From: Janthinobacterium sp. B9-8
Lineage (GTDB): Bacteria > Pseudomonadota > Gammaproteobacteria > Burkholderiales > Chitinibacteraceae
DNA: 64,000 nt
Direction: 5' to 3'
NCBI RefSeq assembly: GCF_000969645.2
Contig: NZ_CP014222.1
Coordinates: 4,467,740-4,531,739 of the forward strand
A model generated the notes under the pieces. The model did not search any database. It was not told the origin of the DNA and was given only the letters and a program-made list of their open reading frames with translations. Position numbers and translations under genes: made by a program. This document shows, in pieces, positions 26,200 through 35,759 of the stretch; position 1 is the stretch's first letter; each line of letters starts with the position of its first letter.

Positions 26200-26853
26200 A
26201 TGGATTGGGAAAACGCACGTTACTTATTGGTTGAGCAACAAATCCGCCCTTGGGATGTGCTGGATCAAAAGGTGCTCAACCGTGTATTGGCGGTAAAGCG
26301 CGAAGAATTTGTACCCGCAGATAAAAAAGAGCTGGCTTTTGTGGATATCGAGCTGCCGCTGGCAAATGGCGCACAAATGCTGGCCCCAAAGATGGAAGCC
26401 AAGCTGCTGCAGGATATTGATCCGCAGGTGAGCGATAAAGTACTGGTGGCTGGCGCGGGTACAGGTTACCTGATGGCCTTGGCTGCAGGCTTGGTGGCGC
26501 ATGTTTATGGTGTGGAAATTGATGCAGCTTTGGTTGATACCGCACGCGCCAATTTGGCAACTGCAGGGATTAAAAACGCCACAGTATCGCAAGGCGATGC
26601 GCTTGCTGCTGCTCAGGTGCAAGGCCCGTTTAATGCCATTATCGTGACCGGCTCTTTAGCCGAGGTTCCTGCCAGCTTGAAAGATCAACTGGCTGTGGGC
26701 GGACGTTTGATTGCCGTTGTGGGCGAGTTGCCGATTATGTCTGCAACGCTATTCACCTGTGTGGCCAAGGGCAGCTTTAGGGCCACTAAGTTGTTTGAAT
26801 ACAATTTGCCACGCTTGAAAAACGCAAAAGAAAAAGCGGCTTTTGCATTTTAA
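26200..26853 (+). CDS. Protein-L-isoaspartate O-methyltransferase-like protein
   Basis: A 217-residue SAM-dependent methyltransferase with the PIMT fold: N-terminal MVEQQIRPWDV-like (LVEQQIRPWDVLDQKVL), REEFVP, then motif I VLVAGAGTGYLMALAA and an acidic EIDAALVDTA. Compared with genuine Pcm, motif I is altered (usual form EIGTGSGYQ) and the substrate loop reads ANGAQMLAPKM where GNGQTIS-P is usual. So either it repairs isoaspartate less typically or it has another substrate. It is followed, about 130 bases on, by a rhodanese gene in the same direction. Confidence 0.75.
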   Translation: MDWENARYLLVEQQIRPWDVLDQKVLNRVLAVKREEFVPADKKELAFVDIELPLANGAQMLAPKMEAKLLQDIDPQVSDKVLVAGAGTGYLMALAAGLVAHVYGVEIDAALVDTARANLATAGIKNATVSQGDALAAAQVQGPFNAIIVTGSLAEVPASLKDQLAVGGRLIAVVGELPIMSATLFTCVAKGSFRATKLFEYNLPRLKNAKEKAAFAF

Positions 26854-26985
26854 AAAATGCCAAAAACGCTGTAAACACATCGCCCATCATTCTTTTGTGA
26901 TACAGGATTGATGGTGCTTTTTGATCTGTGAATCGATGTGTTTATAGCTTTTATTATTTTGTAATGCAGTTATCAGGGCTTTTGA

Positions 26986-27309
26986 ATGCAACAAATTAAT
27001 CCTCTCGAATTATCCCAATGGCTTAGCGATGCAGAGCGTGCCGACCCTGTGCTATTAGATGTGCGCGAAGTGGGTGAGTATGAGATTTGCCATATTGCAA
27101 ATAGCCAGCTTATTCCTATGAATACCATTGCTAGCTGCTTTACTGAATTGGATGAAGATGCAACGATTGTAGTGATTTGTCACCACGGCATGCGTAGCTA
27201 TCAAGTGGCTTCTTTTTTAGAGCGTCAGGGCTTTGCCAATGTCATTAATTTAAATGGCGGGATTGCGCGTTGGGCCGAGGAAGTCGATTTGGCGATGGCT
27301 AGGTATTGA
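26986..27309 (+). CDS. Single-domain rhodanese-like protein
   Basis: A 107-residue rhodanese domain with the persulfide-forming cysteine in VVICHHGMRSYQVA (about residue 65), the early LLDVREVGEYEICHI motif and a C-terminal NLNGGIARWAEEVD. Such proteins transfer sulfane sulfur; the physiological acceptor is unknown. It lies between the PIMT-like gene and the start of the polysaccharide locus. The loop CHHGMRS is a common variant of the active-site loop. Confidence 0.88.
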   Translation: MQQINPLELSQWLSDAERADPVLLDVREVGEYEICHIANSQLIPMNTIASCFTELDEDATIVVICHHGMRSYQVASFLERQGFANVINLNGGIARWAEEVDLAMARY

Positions 27310-27476
27310 TGTAATTACTTGTTATTGCGTGTGGCTTCATTAAATTGTCATTATATTGTGACTGCTTTAAGTGGCATGGTTTTAATTTTCCATCACTTCC
27401 ATATGACAGTCTGAGTTGTTATAGTCTCCCCGCTTGTTTGTCCGCACCCCTTGCCTTTCATAAGATATTACTCACC

Positions 27477-29921
27477 ATGAAATTATCCAGAAGCTCCGCT
27501 GTTATTTCACTTTCGCTGCTTTTAGCTGGCCCTGCGTGGTCTGCGACCTGTTTATCTGGTGCTGGTGATTGCCAAACGATGCCGGATGATCCATCTGCAT
27601 TGACGATGAATCAAGGGCCTTTGCCGCTGCAGAGTAATACGCTGGGCTATCCCCAGCAGGGTATGCAAAATCAGCAGGGGCAGCAGCAGTCTAATCAGCA
27701 GCAACAGAAGAGTTTGGCTCAGCAGCTGCAAACGCCAATGGCACCCATTTCTTGTGATGATGTGAGTGGCAAGTCTGTTCTGGATCGCAATAACCGATAT
27801 AAAACGCCTGCTGCGCCGCTGAATGATTTCCAGAAATATCTCTGCAGTAGCGCAAATTTACCTTTGCCCGTGTTTGGTCAGCAAATATTTCAGATGCAGC
27901 AAGCGGCTTATTCACCTTTTGAAGCTGCGCCGGTTTCTGCTGATTACTTGATTGGTGTGGGGGATAATTTCTCGGTTCGCCTTTGGGGCCAGCTGGATGC
28001 CGATTTACAGCTCAAAGTAGATCGCTCTGGTGCGGTATTTATCCCTCGGGTGGGGAATGTCAGCGTAGTGGGTATTCCTTTTGGTGCGCTCAAGCAGCAT
28101 TTAAGCCGCGAAGTAGGCAAGGTTTATCGCAACTTTGATCTGGCCGTTACGATGGGCCAGCTTAAAAGCGTACAAGTTTTTGTGGTGGGTTTTGCACAAA
28201 ACCCGGGCAGCTATAGCCTTGGATCGCTTTCTACCGTGGTGAATGCCCTGTTTGCTGCGGGTGGCCCATCGGCGAATGGCTCCTTGCGTAAAATTCAGGT
28301 GAAGCGCGCTGGCAAAGTGGTCAATGAATTCGATTTATACGATTTGCTGCTTAAAGGCGATAAAAGCCACGACCTGATGCTGCAAGGCGGTGATGTGGTG
28401 TATGTGCCACCAGTGGGCGGGCAAGCGGCGATTTCTGGCAGTGTAAAAGCACCGGCTATTTATGAAGTGAAGCCGGGTGAAAATTTGCAAGATCTGATTG
28501 CCTGGGCGGGCGGCACAGGCAATTTTGCGCAAGATGGTAAGGTATCGATCGAGCGGGTAGTCGCGCAAAAATCGCGAAAAGTAGAATCGGTCGAGCTAGC
28601 CAAGGCCGCTAGTTTTGTCGTGCGTGGTGGCGATGTGGTGCAACTTTATGGTCTAAGCCAGAAAATTGACGATATGGTGTCTTTGCGCGGCAATGTGGCG
28701 CAGTCGGTGCGTATGCCTTGGTTTGAGGGCATGAAGGTAAGCGATTTAATTAGCAGTAAAGATATGCTGATCGCGCCGCGTTTTTGGGAAAATAAATACC
28801 AAGACAAAACGGCGAGCAGCAAAGATATTCAGGAAGAAGAAGACCAGCAAGAGCTGCTGAAACAGCAGCAAAGTATGCTTAACCCTCCAAGTGCTTTAAA
28901 CCCGCCGCCGTTAAAACGCAAAGTCGATCGCACGCTTTTGGGCGCTTTGCGTGGCAATCAGCAGGAAATTAACTGGAATTACGCCGCCATCGAGCGTACC
29001 AATGAGCTAGATAGCACGACAACGCTCGTGCCATTTAATTTGGGCGCTGTGGTCTTAAAACGTGACGCATCGCAAGATAAGCTCTTGGCTAAGGGCGATG
29101 TGATTCATGTCTTCTCTAAGACCGATATCCGTGTTTCTACCCAGCAAAAAAACCGCTTTGTGCATATCGAAGGCGAGGTGGGCACGCCGGGTATTTATCA
29201 GGTGAGCGAAGGCGAAACGCTGGCAACCTTGATCGATCGTATCGGTGGTTTAACTTCCAGCGCCTATCTTTACGGTGCTGAATTCTCGCGTGATGAAGTA
29301 CGCAAAAAGCAGCAGGATGAGCTGGAACGCCTGGCTGATTATGTTGAGCGTAATGCGCAAACATCTGCAGGGCAGTTGGCACAAAACTCTTTAAATGAAG
29401 GTGGCGTAAAGGCTGCGACGATTCAGGCCGATCAACAAAAATTGCTTGCCCAGAAAATTCGTACCACTAAAGCAGATGGTCGCGTGGTGCTGGGTTTAAG
29501 CCCGGAAAGCAGCAAAGTAGCAGATATTCCTGAAGTAGCGCTGGAAGACGGCGATCGGGTGTTTATCCCTTCGAGATCGAGTACTGTGGCGGTGATGGGC
29601 TCGGTATTTAGCCGTAATAACGCGTTTATTTATAGCAAGAATCGTAGCGTTGGCGATTATCTGGCGCTAGCAGGTGGCCCGACCGAAAGTGCTGATGCAG
29701 ATAGTGTATTTGTGGTGCGTGCTGATGGTTCGGTAGTAAGCGCTCAGCAATTTGGATTGTTGACTCGCTCATTTAAAGGTACTCCTTCCCTACCGGGTGA
29801 TGTGATCGTGGTGCCAGAAAAGTTTGACCGCACTGGTTTTGTGAAAAACGCGCTGGATTGGACACAAATTCTAGCTAACTTTGGTACCGGCTTGGCGGGT
29901 ATTAAAGTATTGGGTAATTAA
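27477..29921 (+). CDS. Large polysaccharide export protein with repeated SLBB domains (OtnA/WbfF-like)
   Basis: An 814-residue exported protein: signal peptide to about residue 22, a Gln/Asn-rich segment (~55-85), a Poly_export domain (~150-235, DYLIGVGDNFSVRLWGQL), then several SLBB-type domains (VFVVGFAQNPGSYSLG, AISGSVKAPAIYEVKPGE, VHIEGEVGTPGIYQVSEGE, VAVMGSVFSRNNAFIYS). This is the Wza-type outer-membrane export family, but more than twice the length of Wza and similar in build to Vibrio OtnA/WbfF. There is no lipobox. I start at ATG 27477, which gives the signal peptide; the in-frame start at 27345 would not. Wzz follows. Confidence 0.85.
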   Translation: MKLSRSSAVISLSLLLAGPAWSATCLSGAGDCQTMPDDPSALTMNQGPLPLQSNTLGYPQQGMQNQQGQQQSNQQQQKSLAQQLQTPMAPISCDDVSGKSVLDRNNRYKTPAAPLNDFQKYLCSSANLPLPVFGQQIFQMQQAAYSPFEAAPVSADYLIGVGDNFSVRLWGQLDADLQLKVDRSGAVFIPRVGNVSVVGIPFGALKQHLSREVGKVYRNFDLAVTMGQLKSVQVFVVGFAQNPGSYSLGSLSTVVNALFAAGGPSANGSLRKIQVKRAGKVVNEFDLYDLLLKGDKSHDLMLQGGDVVYVPPVGGQAAISGSVKAPAIYEVKPGENLQDLIAWAGGTGNFAQDGKVSIERVVAQKSRKVESVELAKAASFVVRGGDVVQLYGLSQKIDDMVSLRGNVAQSVRMPWFEGMKVSDLISSKDMLIAPRFWENKYQDKTASSKDIQEEEDQQELLKQQQSMLNPPSALNPPPLKRKVDRTLLGALRGNQQEINWNYAAIERTNELDSTTTLVPFNLGAVVLKRDASQDKLLAKGDVIHVFSKTDIRVSTQQKNRFVHIEGEVGTPGIYQVSEGETLATLIDRIGGLTSSAYLYGAEFSRDEVRKKQQDELERLADYVERNAQTSAGQLAQNSLNEGGVKAATIQADQQKLLAQKIRTTKADGRVVLGLSPESSKVADIPEVALEDGDRVFIPSRSSTVAVMGSVFSRNNAFIYSKNRSVGDYLALAGGPTESADADSVFVVRADGSVVSAQQFGLLTRSFKGTPSLPGDVIVVPEKFDRTGFVKNALDWTQILANFGTGLAGIKVLGN

Positions 29922-29925
29922 TTAA

Positions 29926-29960
29926 AAAAGCTCATAAGGCAGATTGCTTTATGAGCTTTT
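29926..29960 (+). terminator. Hairpin terminator or attenuator between the export gene and wzz
   Basis: Perfect 12-bp arms (29926-29937 with 29949-29960) around an 11-base loop, ending in TTTT. It follows the export gene by a few bases, so wzz and the rfb genes downstream may be expressed at a different level or have their own promoter. Confidence 0.75.
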
Positions 29961-30001
29961 AACTTTGATTAAATAAACACGACCTTAACAATTAGAAGCC
30001 C

Positions 30002-31201
30002 ATGGAAAACAAAGCAATTACCCAGGAAAATGATCAGGATGATGAAATCAGCCTGATTGATTTATTAATTGTATTGGCAAAGCATAAAAAATTGATTTTT
30101 GGTTTGCCTATTGTGTTTGGAATTTTGGCTTTAGTGTATGGCTTAGTTGCAACGCCCATTTTTGAAGCTAAAACAACGATCTTGCCACCGCAGCAACAGC
30201 AATCTTCTGCATCGGCAATGTTGGCTCAATTGGGGGGGCTGGCGGGTGGTGCAGGGGCCGCTCTGGGCGTGAAAAGCCCGAACGATATTTATATCGCCAT
30301 GATGCAAAGCCGCCGTTTGGAAGAAAAGCTAATCGAGCGTTTTAAACTGCAAACAATATATGGGACTAAAACGGCGGGTGAAACCTTGCTTGCCCTTGAG
30401 GGCAACAGCAAGATTGCTGCGGGCAAAGATGGCTTAATTTCAGTTACGGTAGAAGACAAAGACCCTAAGCTGGCTGCTGCCATTGCTAATGCGTATGTTG
30501 AAGAGTTGCGTAATTTAAGCAAGGTGCTGGCCGTGACCGAGGCCGCACAGCGTCGTCAGTTTTTTGAAGGTCAGATCGTAACGGCGAAAAAAGAGCTGGC
30601 TGACGCCGAGGTTGCCTTAAGGCAGTTGCAGGAAAAAACCGGCGTGATGCAGCTTAATGAGCAAGGTAAGGTGGCGATTGAAGCATTAGCGACTTTACGC
30701 GCCAAAGTCTCTGCCAAGCAAGTGCAACTGAATGCTATGCGGAACTTTGCCACTGAAAGCAACCCAGAATTACAAAGAGCCAAGGCAGAGCTGGATAGCC
30801 TGCAAACCCAGCTGGCAGATATGAGCAAGGGTGGCGAAGAAAATGAAGATGCATTAGTCGCCAAGAGCAAAGCGCCAGGAATTGGCTTGGATTACATTCG
30901 CAAAATGCGCGATGTAAAATACCAGGAGACGCTGTTTGAGCTGATGTCTAAGCAGTATGAAATCGCTAAATTAGACGAAGCTAAAGATGGTGCAAACATT
31001 CAAGTATTGGATAGCGCTATTGCCCCGGAAAGAAAAGCCAAGCCTAAGCGTGCCATTTTGATTTTATTGGCCCTCTTTGCTGGTTTCTTTCTGGCCATTT
31101 TGGCGAGCTTTATCTTAGAAGCATTTAATAAAATGGGCACAAATCCAGACCAAAAACAGCGTTTGGATTTATTAAAGAATACATGGAAGGGCGTAGCATG
31201 A
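30002..31201 (+). CDS. wzz: Chain-length determinant protein (Wzz family)
   Basis: A 399-residue polysaccharide co-polymerase with the Wzz topology: TM1 about residues 33-53 (LIFGLPIVFGILALVYGLVA), a large periplasmic helical region (to ~350) and TM2 about 353-376 (AILILLALFAGFFLAILASF). It has ISLIDLLIVLAKHKK before TM1, the usual family start. It lacks a tyrosine kinase domain, so it is of the O-antigen rather than the capsule-kinase type. It sets the modal length of chains built by Wzy. Its stop overlaps the rfbB start by 4 bp (ATGA). Confidence 0.85.
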   Translation: MENKAITQENDQDDEISLIDLLIVLAKHKKLIFGLPIVFGILALVYGLVATPIFEAKTTILPPQQQQSSASAMLAQLGGLAGGAGAALGVKSPNDIYIAMMQSRRLEEKLIERFKLQTIYGTKTAGETLLALEGNSKIAAGKDGLISVTVEDKDPKLAAAIANAYVEELRNLSKVLAVTEAAQRRQFFEGQIVTAKKELADAEVALRQLQEKTGVMQLNEQGKVAIEALATLRAKVSAKQVQLNAMRNFATESNPELQRAKAELDSLQTQLADMSKGGEENEDALVAKSKAPGIGLDYIRKMRDVKYQETLFELMSKQYEIAKLDEAKDGANIQVLDSAIAPERKAKPKRAILILLALFAGFFLAILASFILEAFNKMGTNPDQKQRLDLLKNTWKGVA

Positions 31202-32253
31202 TTTTAGTCACGGGTGGTGCTGGTTTTATTGGCGGTAATTTTGTATTGGATTGGCTGGCACAATCAGACGAACCCGTTATTAATGTTGATAAGCTCACTT
31301 ACGCCGGTAATCTAGATACTTTGGTTTCATTAAAAGACGATGCACGGCATATCTTTGTGCGCGCAGATATTGGTGATAAAACAGTCATCAGCGAATTGCT
31401 GGCCAAATATCAGCCACGCGCCGTGCTTAATTTTGCGGCTGAATCGCATGTGGACCGATCAATTAGCGGGCCTAGTGAATTTATCCAGACCAATGTAGTG
31501 GGCACATTTAATTTACTGGAAGCAGTGCGCGGCTATTGGACAGATTTAGCAACGGATAATAAAGCGGCATTTCGTTTTTTGCATGTATCGACCGATGAAG
31601 TTTATGGCTCTTTAGCAGGCGACGATCCTGCGTTTACAGAAACAAAGACTTACGAGCCAAATAGCCCGTATTCCGCATCTAAAGCCGCATCCGATCATTT
31701 GGTTCGAGCATGGCACCATACCTATGGCCTACCAGTATTGACCACTAACTGCTCAAATAATTACGGTCCCTATCATTTTCCAGAGAAACTCATTCCGCTG
31801 GTGATTTTGAATGCGCTCGCTGGCAAAGCCTTGCCTATTTACGGCGATGGCCAGCAGATCCGCGACTGGCTGTATGTAAAAGACCATTGCAGCGCCATCC
31901 GCCGCGTGCTGGAAGCTGGCGTGGTGGGTGAAACATACAATGTAGGTGGTTGGAATGAAAAGCCGAATCTGGATGTAGTGCATACCATTTGCCAAATTCT
32001 TGACGAGCGCCAGCCATGCAGTGACGGCAAGGCTTACGCTGAGCAAATTACTTACGTAACAGACCGCCCCGGCCACGATAAACGCTATGCTATTGATGCG
32101 AGTAAGCTTGAGCGAGAATTGGGCTGGAAGCCCGCAGAAACCTTTGAAACCGGTATTGCTAAAACGGTTGATTGGTATCTGATACATCAGGATTGGGTGC
32201 AGAATGTGACATCTGGCGCTTATCAAAACTGGATTGAGCAGCAATATTCTTAA
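31198..32253 (+). CDS. rfbB: dTDP-glucose 4,6-dehydratase
   Basis: The second step of dTDP-L-rhamnose synthesis. The 351-residue SDR has NAD-binding GGAGFIGGNFV, the catalytic Thr/Asp/Glu context STDEVYGSL and the YSASKAASDHLV (YxxxK) motif, plus NCSNNYGPYHFPEKLIPL. The ATG at 31198 overlaps the wzz stop; an in-frame upstream start at 31183 lies inside wzz. It starts an rfbB-D-A-C block. Confidence 0.96.
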   Translation: MILVTGGAGFIGGNFVLDWLAQSDEPVINVDKLTYAGNLDTLVSLKDDARHIFVRADIGDKTVISELLAKYQPRAVLNFAAESHVDRSISGPSEFIQTNVVGTFNLLEAVRGYWTDLATDNKAAFRFLHVSTDEVYGSLAGDDPAFTETKTYEPNSPYSASKAASDHLVRAWHHTYGLPVLTTNCSNNYGPYHFPEKLIPLVILNALAGKALPIYGDGQQIRDWLYVKDHCSAIRRVLEAGVVGETYNVGGWNEKPNLDVVHTICQILDERQPCSDGKAYAEQITYVTDRPGHDKRYAIDASKLERELGWKPAETFETGIAKTVDWYLIHQDWVQNVTSGAYQNWIEQQYS

Positions 32254-32380
32254 GATGGGGTATCCAGTATTGGATACCGACTAAAGTATTCGTGGATGAC
32301 GGTTTAATCAGCGCTTTCAATACTCTAAGTATTTGCCAGTAATAGCAGCCCAAAATATGATGCAAACAAACTCTTCAGCT

Positions 32381-33289
32381 ATGCCTCTACGTATTCTCGT
32401 CACCGGCAAAAACGGCCAGCTAGGCTTTGAGCTGCAGCGCAGCCTAGCCGTGCTTGGCTCTGTGATTGCGGTTGATCGGGAAAACTGTGATTTAAGTGAT
32501 CCGGATGCGATACGAGCATTGGTCGCTAGGATACAACCGCATGTGATTGTGAATCCTGCAGCGCACACTGCGGTGGATAAGGCCGAGAGTGAGCCAGAGC
32601 TAGCGCATGCAATTAACACCATTGCTCCGCAAGTCTTTGCAGAGGAAGCGGCCAAGATTGGCGCACTGCTGGTGCATTACTCCACCGATTATGTATTTGA
32701 TGGCACAAAAGACGGTTGGTATAGCGAGACCGACACGCCCAACCCGCAGTCTGTGTATGGCAAGACCAAGTTAGCCGGTGAGCTGGCGATTGCGGCAGCG
32801 AACCCACGACATTTGATTTTTAGAACCAGTTGGGTATTCGGCGCACACGGTGGCAACTTTTTAAAAACCATTTTGCGCTTGGCGGGTGAGCGGGACGAGC
32901 TAAAAATCATCGCAGACCAACATGGCGCACCAACCGCGGCAAGCTTATTGGCCGATATGACGGCCCATGCGATACGCCAAGTTTTGCAGATTGAATCAGT
33001 GACTGATTCTCAGCTTACAGATTTATACGGCACATATCACTTGGTAGCCGCTGGCAGCACAACATGGCATGGCTATGCAGAGAGCGTGGTTGAGCTAGCA
33101 AAAGCGGCTGGCGTTCCGATTAAAGCAGCACAAATTCTAGCTATTCCGGCAAGCAGCTACCCCTTGCCTGCACCAAGGCCAGCAAATTCACAGCTAAGCA
33201 CGCAAAAGTTGCAAGCCGCATTCGGCCTTTGTCTGCCTGACTGGCATGATGGTGTAGCACAAGTGATGACTCTGTTAAGTAAAAAATAA
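32381..33289 (+). CDS. rfbD: dTDP-4-dehydrorhamnose reductase
   Basis: The last step of dTDP-L-rhamnose synthesis: NADPH reduction of the 4-keto group. A 302-residue SDR with ILVTGKNGQLGFEL, HYSTDYVFDGTKDGWYSE and YGKTKLAGE (YxxxK). The start is uncertain: the family N-terminus fits the ATG at 32381, but in-frame ATGs at 32357 and 32360 are possible and none has a good ribosome site. It is separated from rfbB by about 125 bases that hold no ORF. Confidence 0.94.
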   Translation: MPLRILVTGKNGQLGFELQRSLAVLGSVIAVDRENCDLSDPDAIRALVARIQPHVIVNPAAHTAVDKAESEPELAHAINTIAPQVFAEEAAKIGALLVHYSTDYVFDGTKDGWYSETDTPNPQSVYGKTKLAGELAIAAANPRHLIFRTSWVFGAHGGNFLKTILRLAGERDELKIIADQHGAPTAASLLADMTAHAIRQVLQIESVTDSQLTDLYGTYHLVAAGSTTWHGYAESVVELAKAAGVPIKAAQILAIPASSYPLPAPRPANSQLSTQKLQAAFGLCLPDWHDGVAQVMTLLSKK

Positions 33290-33394
33290 TGCTGCTTTAG
33301 TGCTCACAAAGCGCAGTGGAGCAGGTCGCTAAAGTGTGAAATAACTGATTGTTTGGACGATGCAAGCCGCCAAATAAAGACAAGCGAGATCAAG

Positions 33395-34300
33395 ATGACA
33401 ACTTTTAATGCTTCAGCATCAAGCCGAAAAGGCATTATCCTTGCCGGTGGCAGTGGCACCCGCCTTTATCCAGCCACCTTGGCGGTGAGCAAGCAACTGC
33501 TGCCTATTTACGATAAGCCGATGATCTATTACCCGCTCTGTACTCTGTTGCTGGCGGGCATTAAAGAGATCCTGATTATCTCCACCCCGCAGGACACCCC
33601 GCGTTTTGAGCAACTGCTTGGCGATGGCAGCCAGTGGGGTATTCAGCTGCAATATGCCGTACAAGCCTCACCAGACGGCCTTGCTCAAGCCTTTATTATT
33701 GGCGAAGAATTTATTGGCAAAGATAATTGCGCCCTCGTGTTGGGTGACAACATCTATTACGGCCACGATTTTGCTGGATTACTGCAAGATGCATCGGCTA
33801 AAACCAGCGGGGCCAGCGTATTTGCTTACCGTGTTACTGATCCAGAGCGCTACGGCGTAGTGGAGTTTGATGAGCAGGGTAAAGCGGTCAGCCTAGAAGA
33901 AAAACCACTCAAACCGAAATCAAACTACGCCGTAACGGGCCTTTATTTCTACGACAACCGTGTCATAGAAATTGCCAAGACCATTAAACCGTCCCCTCGT
34001 GGAGAACTAGAAATTACCGACGTAAACGCCGCCTACTTAGCCATGGGCGAGCTAGATGTACAAACCATGGGCCGAGGCTATGCTTGGCTGGATACCGGCA
34101 CCCACGAATCCTTGCTAGAAGCCAGCCAGTTCATCCAAACCATCGAATCGCGCCAAGGTTTAAAAGTATGCTGCCCAGAAGAAATCGCCTACCGCTCTGG
34201 TTGGATTGATGCCGCACAGATACAGAAACTAGCCCAGCCCTTAAAGAAAAACGCTTATGGGCAGTACTTATTGAACATGCTAAAAGACAAAATATTCTGA
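33395..34300 (+). CDS. rfbA: Glucose-1-phosphate thymidylyltransferase
   Basis: The first step of dTDP-rhamnose synthesis: dTTP plus glucose 1-phosphate to dTDP-glucose. A 301-residue nucleotidyltransferase with GIILAGGSGTRLYPATLAVS, VLGDNIYYGHDF, EEKPLKPKSNYAVTGLYFYD and AWLDTGTHESLLEA. I use the ATG at 33395 rather than the one at 33353, since the extra 14 residues are not family-like. Order rfbB-rfbD-rfbA-rfbC is intact. Confidence 0.96.
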   Translation: MTTFNASASSRKGIILAGGSGTRLYPATLAVSKQLLPIYDKPMIYYPLCTLLLAGIKEILIISTPQDTPRFEQLLGDGSQWGIQLQYAVQASPDGLAQAFIIGEEFIGKDNCALVLGDNIYYGHDFAGLLQDASAKTSGASVFAYRVTDPERYGVVEFDEQGKAVSLEEKPLKPKSNYAVTGLYFYDNRVIEIAKTIKPSPRGELEITDVNAAYLAMGELDVQTMGRGYAWLDTGTHESLLEASQFIQTIESRQGLKVCCPEEIAYRSGWIDAAQIQKLAQPLKKNAYGQYLLNMLKDKIF

Positions 34301-34418
34301 TGATTTATTATGGCAAGCGTGTTTTACTGGCCAACCACTTGTGTTTAGCGCTTTTTTTGATAAAGAAAATCATTCTTAAATAGGAATAAAAGCCCCTCTT
34401 CGGCTTGAAAAGTTCAAT

Positions 34419-34985
34419 ATGAAAATCACAGATACTGCAATTGCCGATGTGAAAATAATTGAACCGCTAGTCTTCGGAGACGAGCGCGGTTTCTTTTATG
34501 AAAGCTTTAACCACGCCAAATTTGAAGCTGCAATTGGCCGTAAAGTTGAATTTGTGCAGGACAACCATTCCCGCTCTGTAAAAGGGGTATTGCGTGGCCT
34601 GCATTACCAAATTCAGCATCCACAGGGCAAGCTGGTCCGCTGTACTGTGGGTGAGGTTTACGATGTCGCCGTAGATATCCGCAAATTATCCCCCACTTTT
34701 GGGCAATGGGTAGGGGTTACGCTCAGTGCAGAGAACAAACGCCAGTTGTGGATACCAGAAGGCTTTGCCCATGGTTTTGTAGTGGCATCGGATGTGGCAG
34801 AATTTTTATATAAAACAACAGATTACTGGTTTCCGGAGTTTGAGCGATCAATGTTATGGAATGATCCGGAACTAAATATTGATTGGCCTTGTACGGATCA
34901 AGTGCAATTATCTGCCAAAGATAAATTAGCTAAGGTATTGGCTGAAGCAGAATATTTTAATAATCATAGTGTGGTGATGGAATGA
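34419..34985 (+). CDS. rfbC: dTDP-4-dehydrorhamnose 3,5-epimerase
   Basis: The third step of dTDP-rhamnose synthesis. A 188-residue cupin with the catalytic His/Asp pattern: FVQDNHSRSVKGVLRGLHYQ, VRCTVGEVYDVAVDIRKLSP, IPEGFAHGFVV and the Tyr region EFLYKTTDYW. The stop overlaps the rfbF start by 4 bp (ATGA), tying the dTDP-sugar and CDP-sugar pathways into one transcript. Confidence 0.95.
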   Translation: MKITDTAIADVKIIEPLVFGDERGFFYESFNHAKFEAAIGRKVEFVQDNHSRSVKGVLRGLHYQIQHPQGKLVRCTVGEVYDVAVDIRKLSPTFGQWVGVTLSAENKRQLWIPEGFAHGFVVASDVAEFLYKTTDYWFPEFERSMLWNDPELNIDWPCTDQVQLSAKDKLAKVLAEAEYFNNHSVVME

Positions 34986-35752
34986 AAGCAGTTATTTTAG
35001 CGGGTGGTTTGGGTACTCGAATTAGCGAAGAAACATCAACACGGCCTAAGCCCATGGTTGAAATTGGTGGTAAGCCAATTCTGTGGCATATCATGAAAAT
35101 TTATTCCCATTATGGGATTAATGATTTCGTGATTTGCTGTGGCTACAAAGGCTATGTAATTAAAGAGTATTTTGCTAATTATTTTTTACATACATCTGAT
35201 GTTACTTTTGATATGAGCAACAATACCATGGAAGTGCATCATCGCTATGCCGAGCCATGGAAAGTTACTTTAGTGGATACTGGTGAAAGTACATTAACGG
35301 GTGGCCGTTTGGCACGTGTTAAAGATTATGTAAAAGACGAGGAAGCTTTTTGCTTTACCTATGGCGATGGTGTGAGTAATGTTGATATTGCCCAGTTGAT
35401 TGCTTTTCATAAAGAAAAAGGCGTTGATGCCACATTAACAGCGACTTATCCACCTGGTCGATTTGGGGCTTTGGATATTAAATCCAATAAAGTTTTGAGT
35501 TTTAAAGAAAAGCCGAAAGGCGATGGCGGCATGATTAATGGCGGTTTCTTTGTATTATCGCCTAAAGTCATTGATTTAATTAGCGGTGATCAATGTACTT
35601 GGGAGCGCGAGCCATTGGAAATGCTGGCAGAACAAGGCCAATTGGCGGCATACCCGCATGAAGGCTTCTGGCAACCTATGGATACCCTAAGAGATAAGGT
35701 TTACTTAGAAGAATTATGGGAATCTGGTAAAGCTCCCTGGAAGGTTTGGTAA
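34982..35752 (+). CDS. rfbF: Glucose-1-phosphate cytidylyltransferase
   Basis: Makes CDP-glucose, the start of CDP-3,6-dideoxyhexose synthesis. A 256-residue nucleotidyltransferase with AVILAGGLGTRISEETSTRPKP split over the N-terminus, HIMKIYSHYGINDFVICCGY, TYGDGVSNVDI, FKEKPKGDGGMINGGFFVL and a C-terminal WQPMDTLRDK. These match RfbF of Salmonella/Yersinia O-antigen loci. rfbG begins 7 bases later. Confidence 0.95.
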   Translation: MKAVILAGGLGTRISEETSTRPKPMVEIGGKPILWHIMKIYSHYGINDFVICCGYKGYVIKEYFANYFLHTSDVTFDMSNNTMEVHHRYAEPWKVTLVDTGESTLTGGRLARVKDYVKDEEAFCFTYGDGVSNVDIAQLIAFHKEKGVDATLTATYPPGRFGALDIKSNKVLSFKEKPKGDGGMINGGFFVLSPKVIDLISGDQCTWEREPLEMLAEQGQLAAYPHEGFWQPMDTLRDKVYLEELWESGKAPWKVW

Positions 35753-35759
35753 AGGCAGC

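Noticed and set aside
27310..27476. JUMPstart/ops element for RfaH before the polysaccharide locus
   Set aside because: No GGCGGTAGC-type core is present upstream of the export gene or at 61206-61535.
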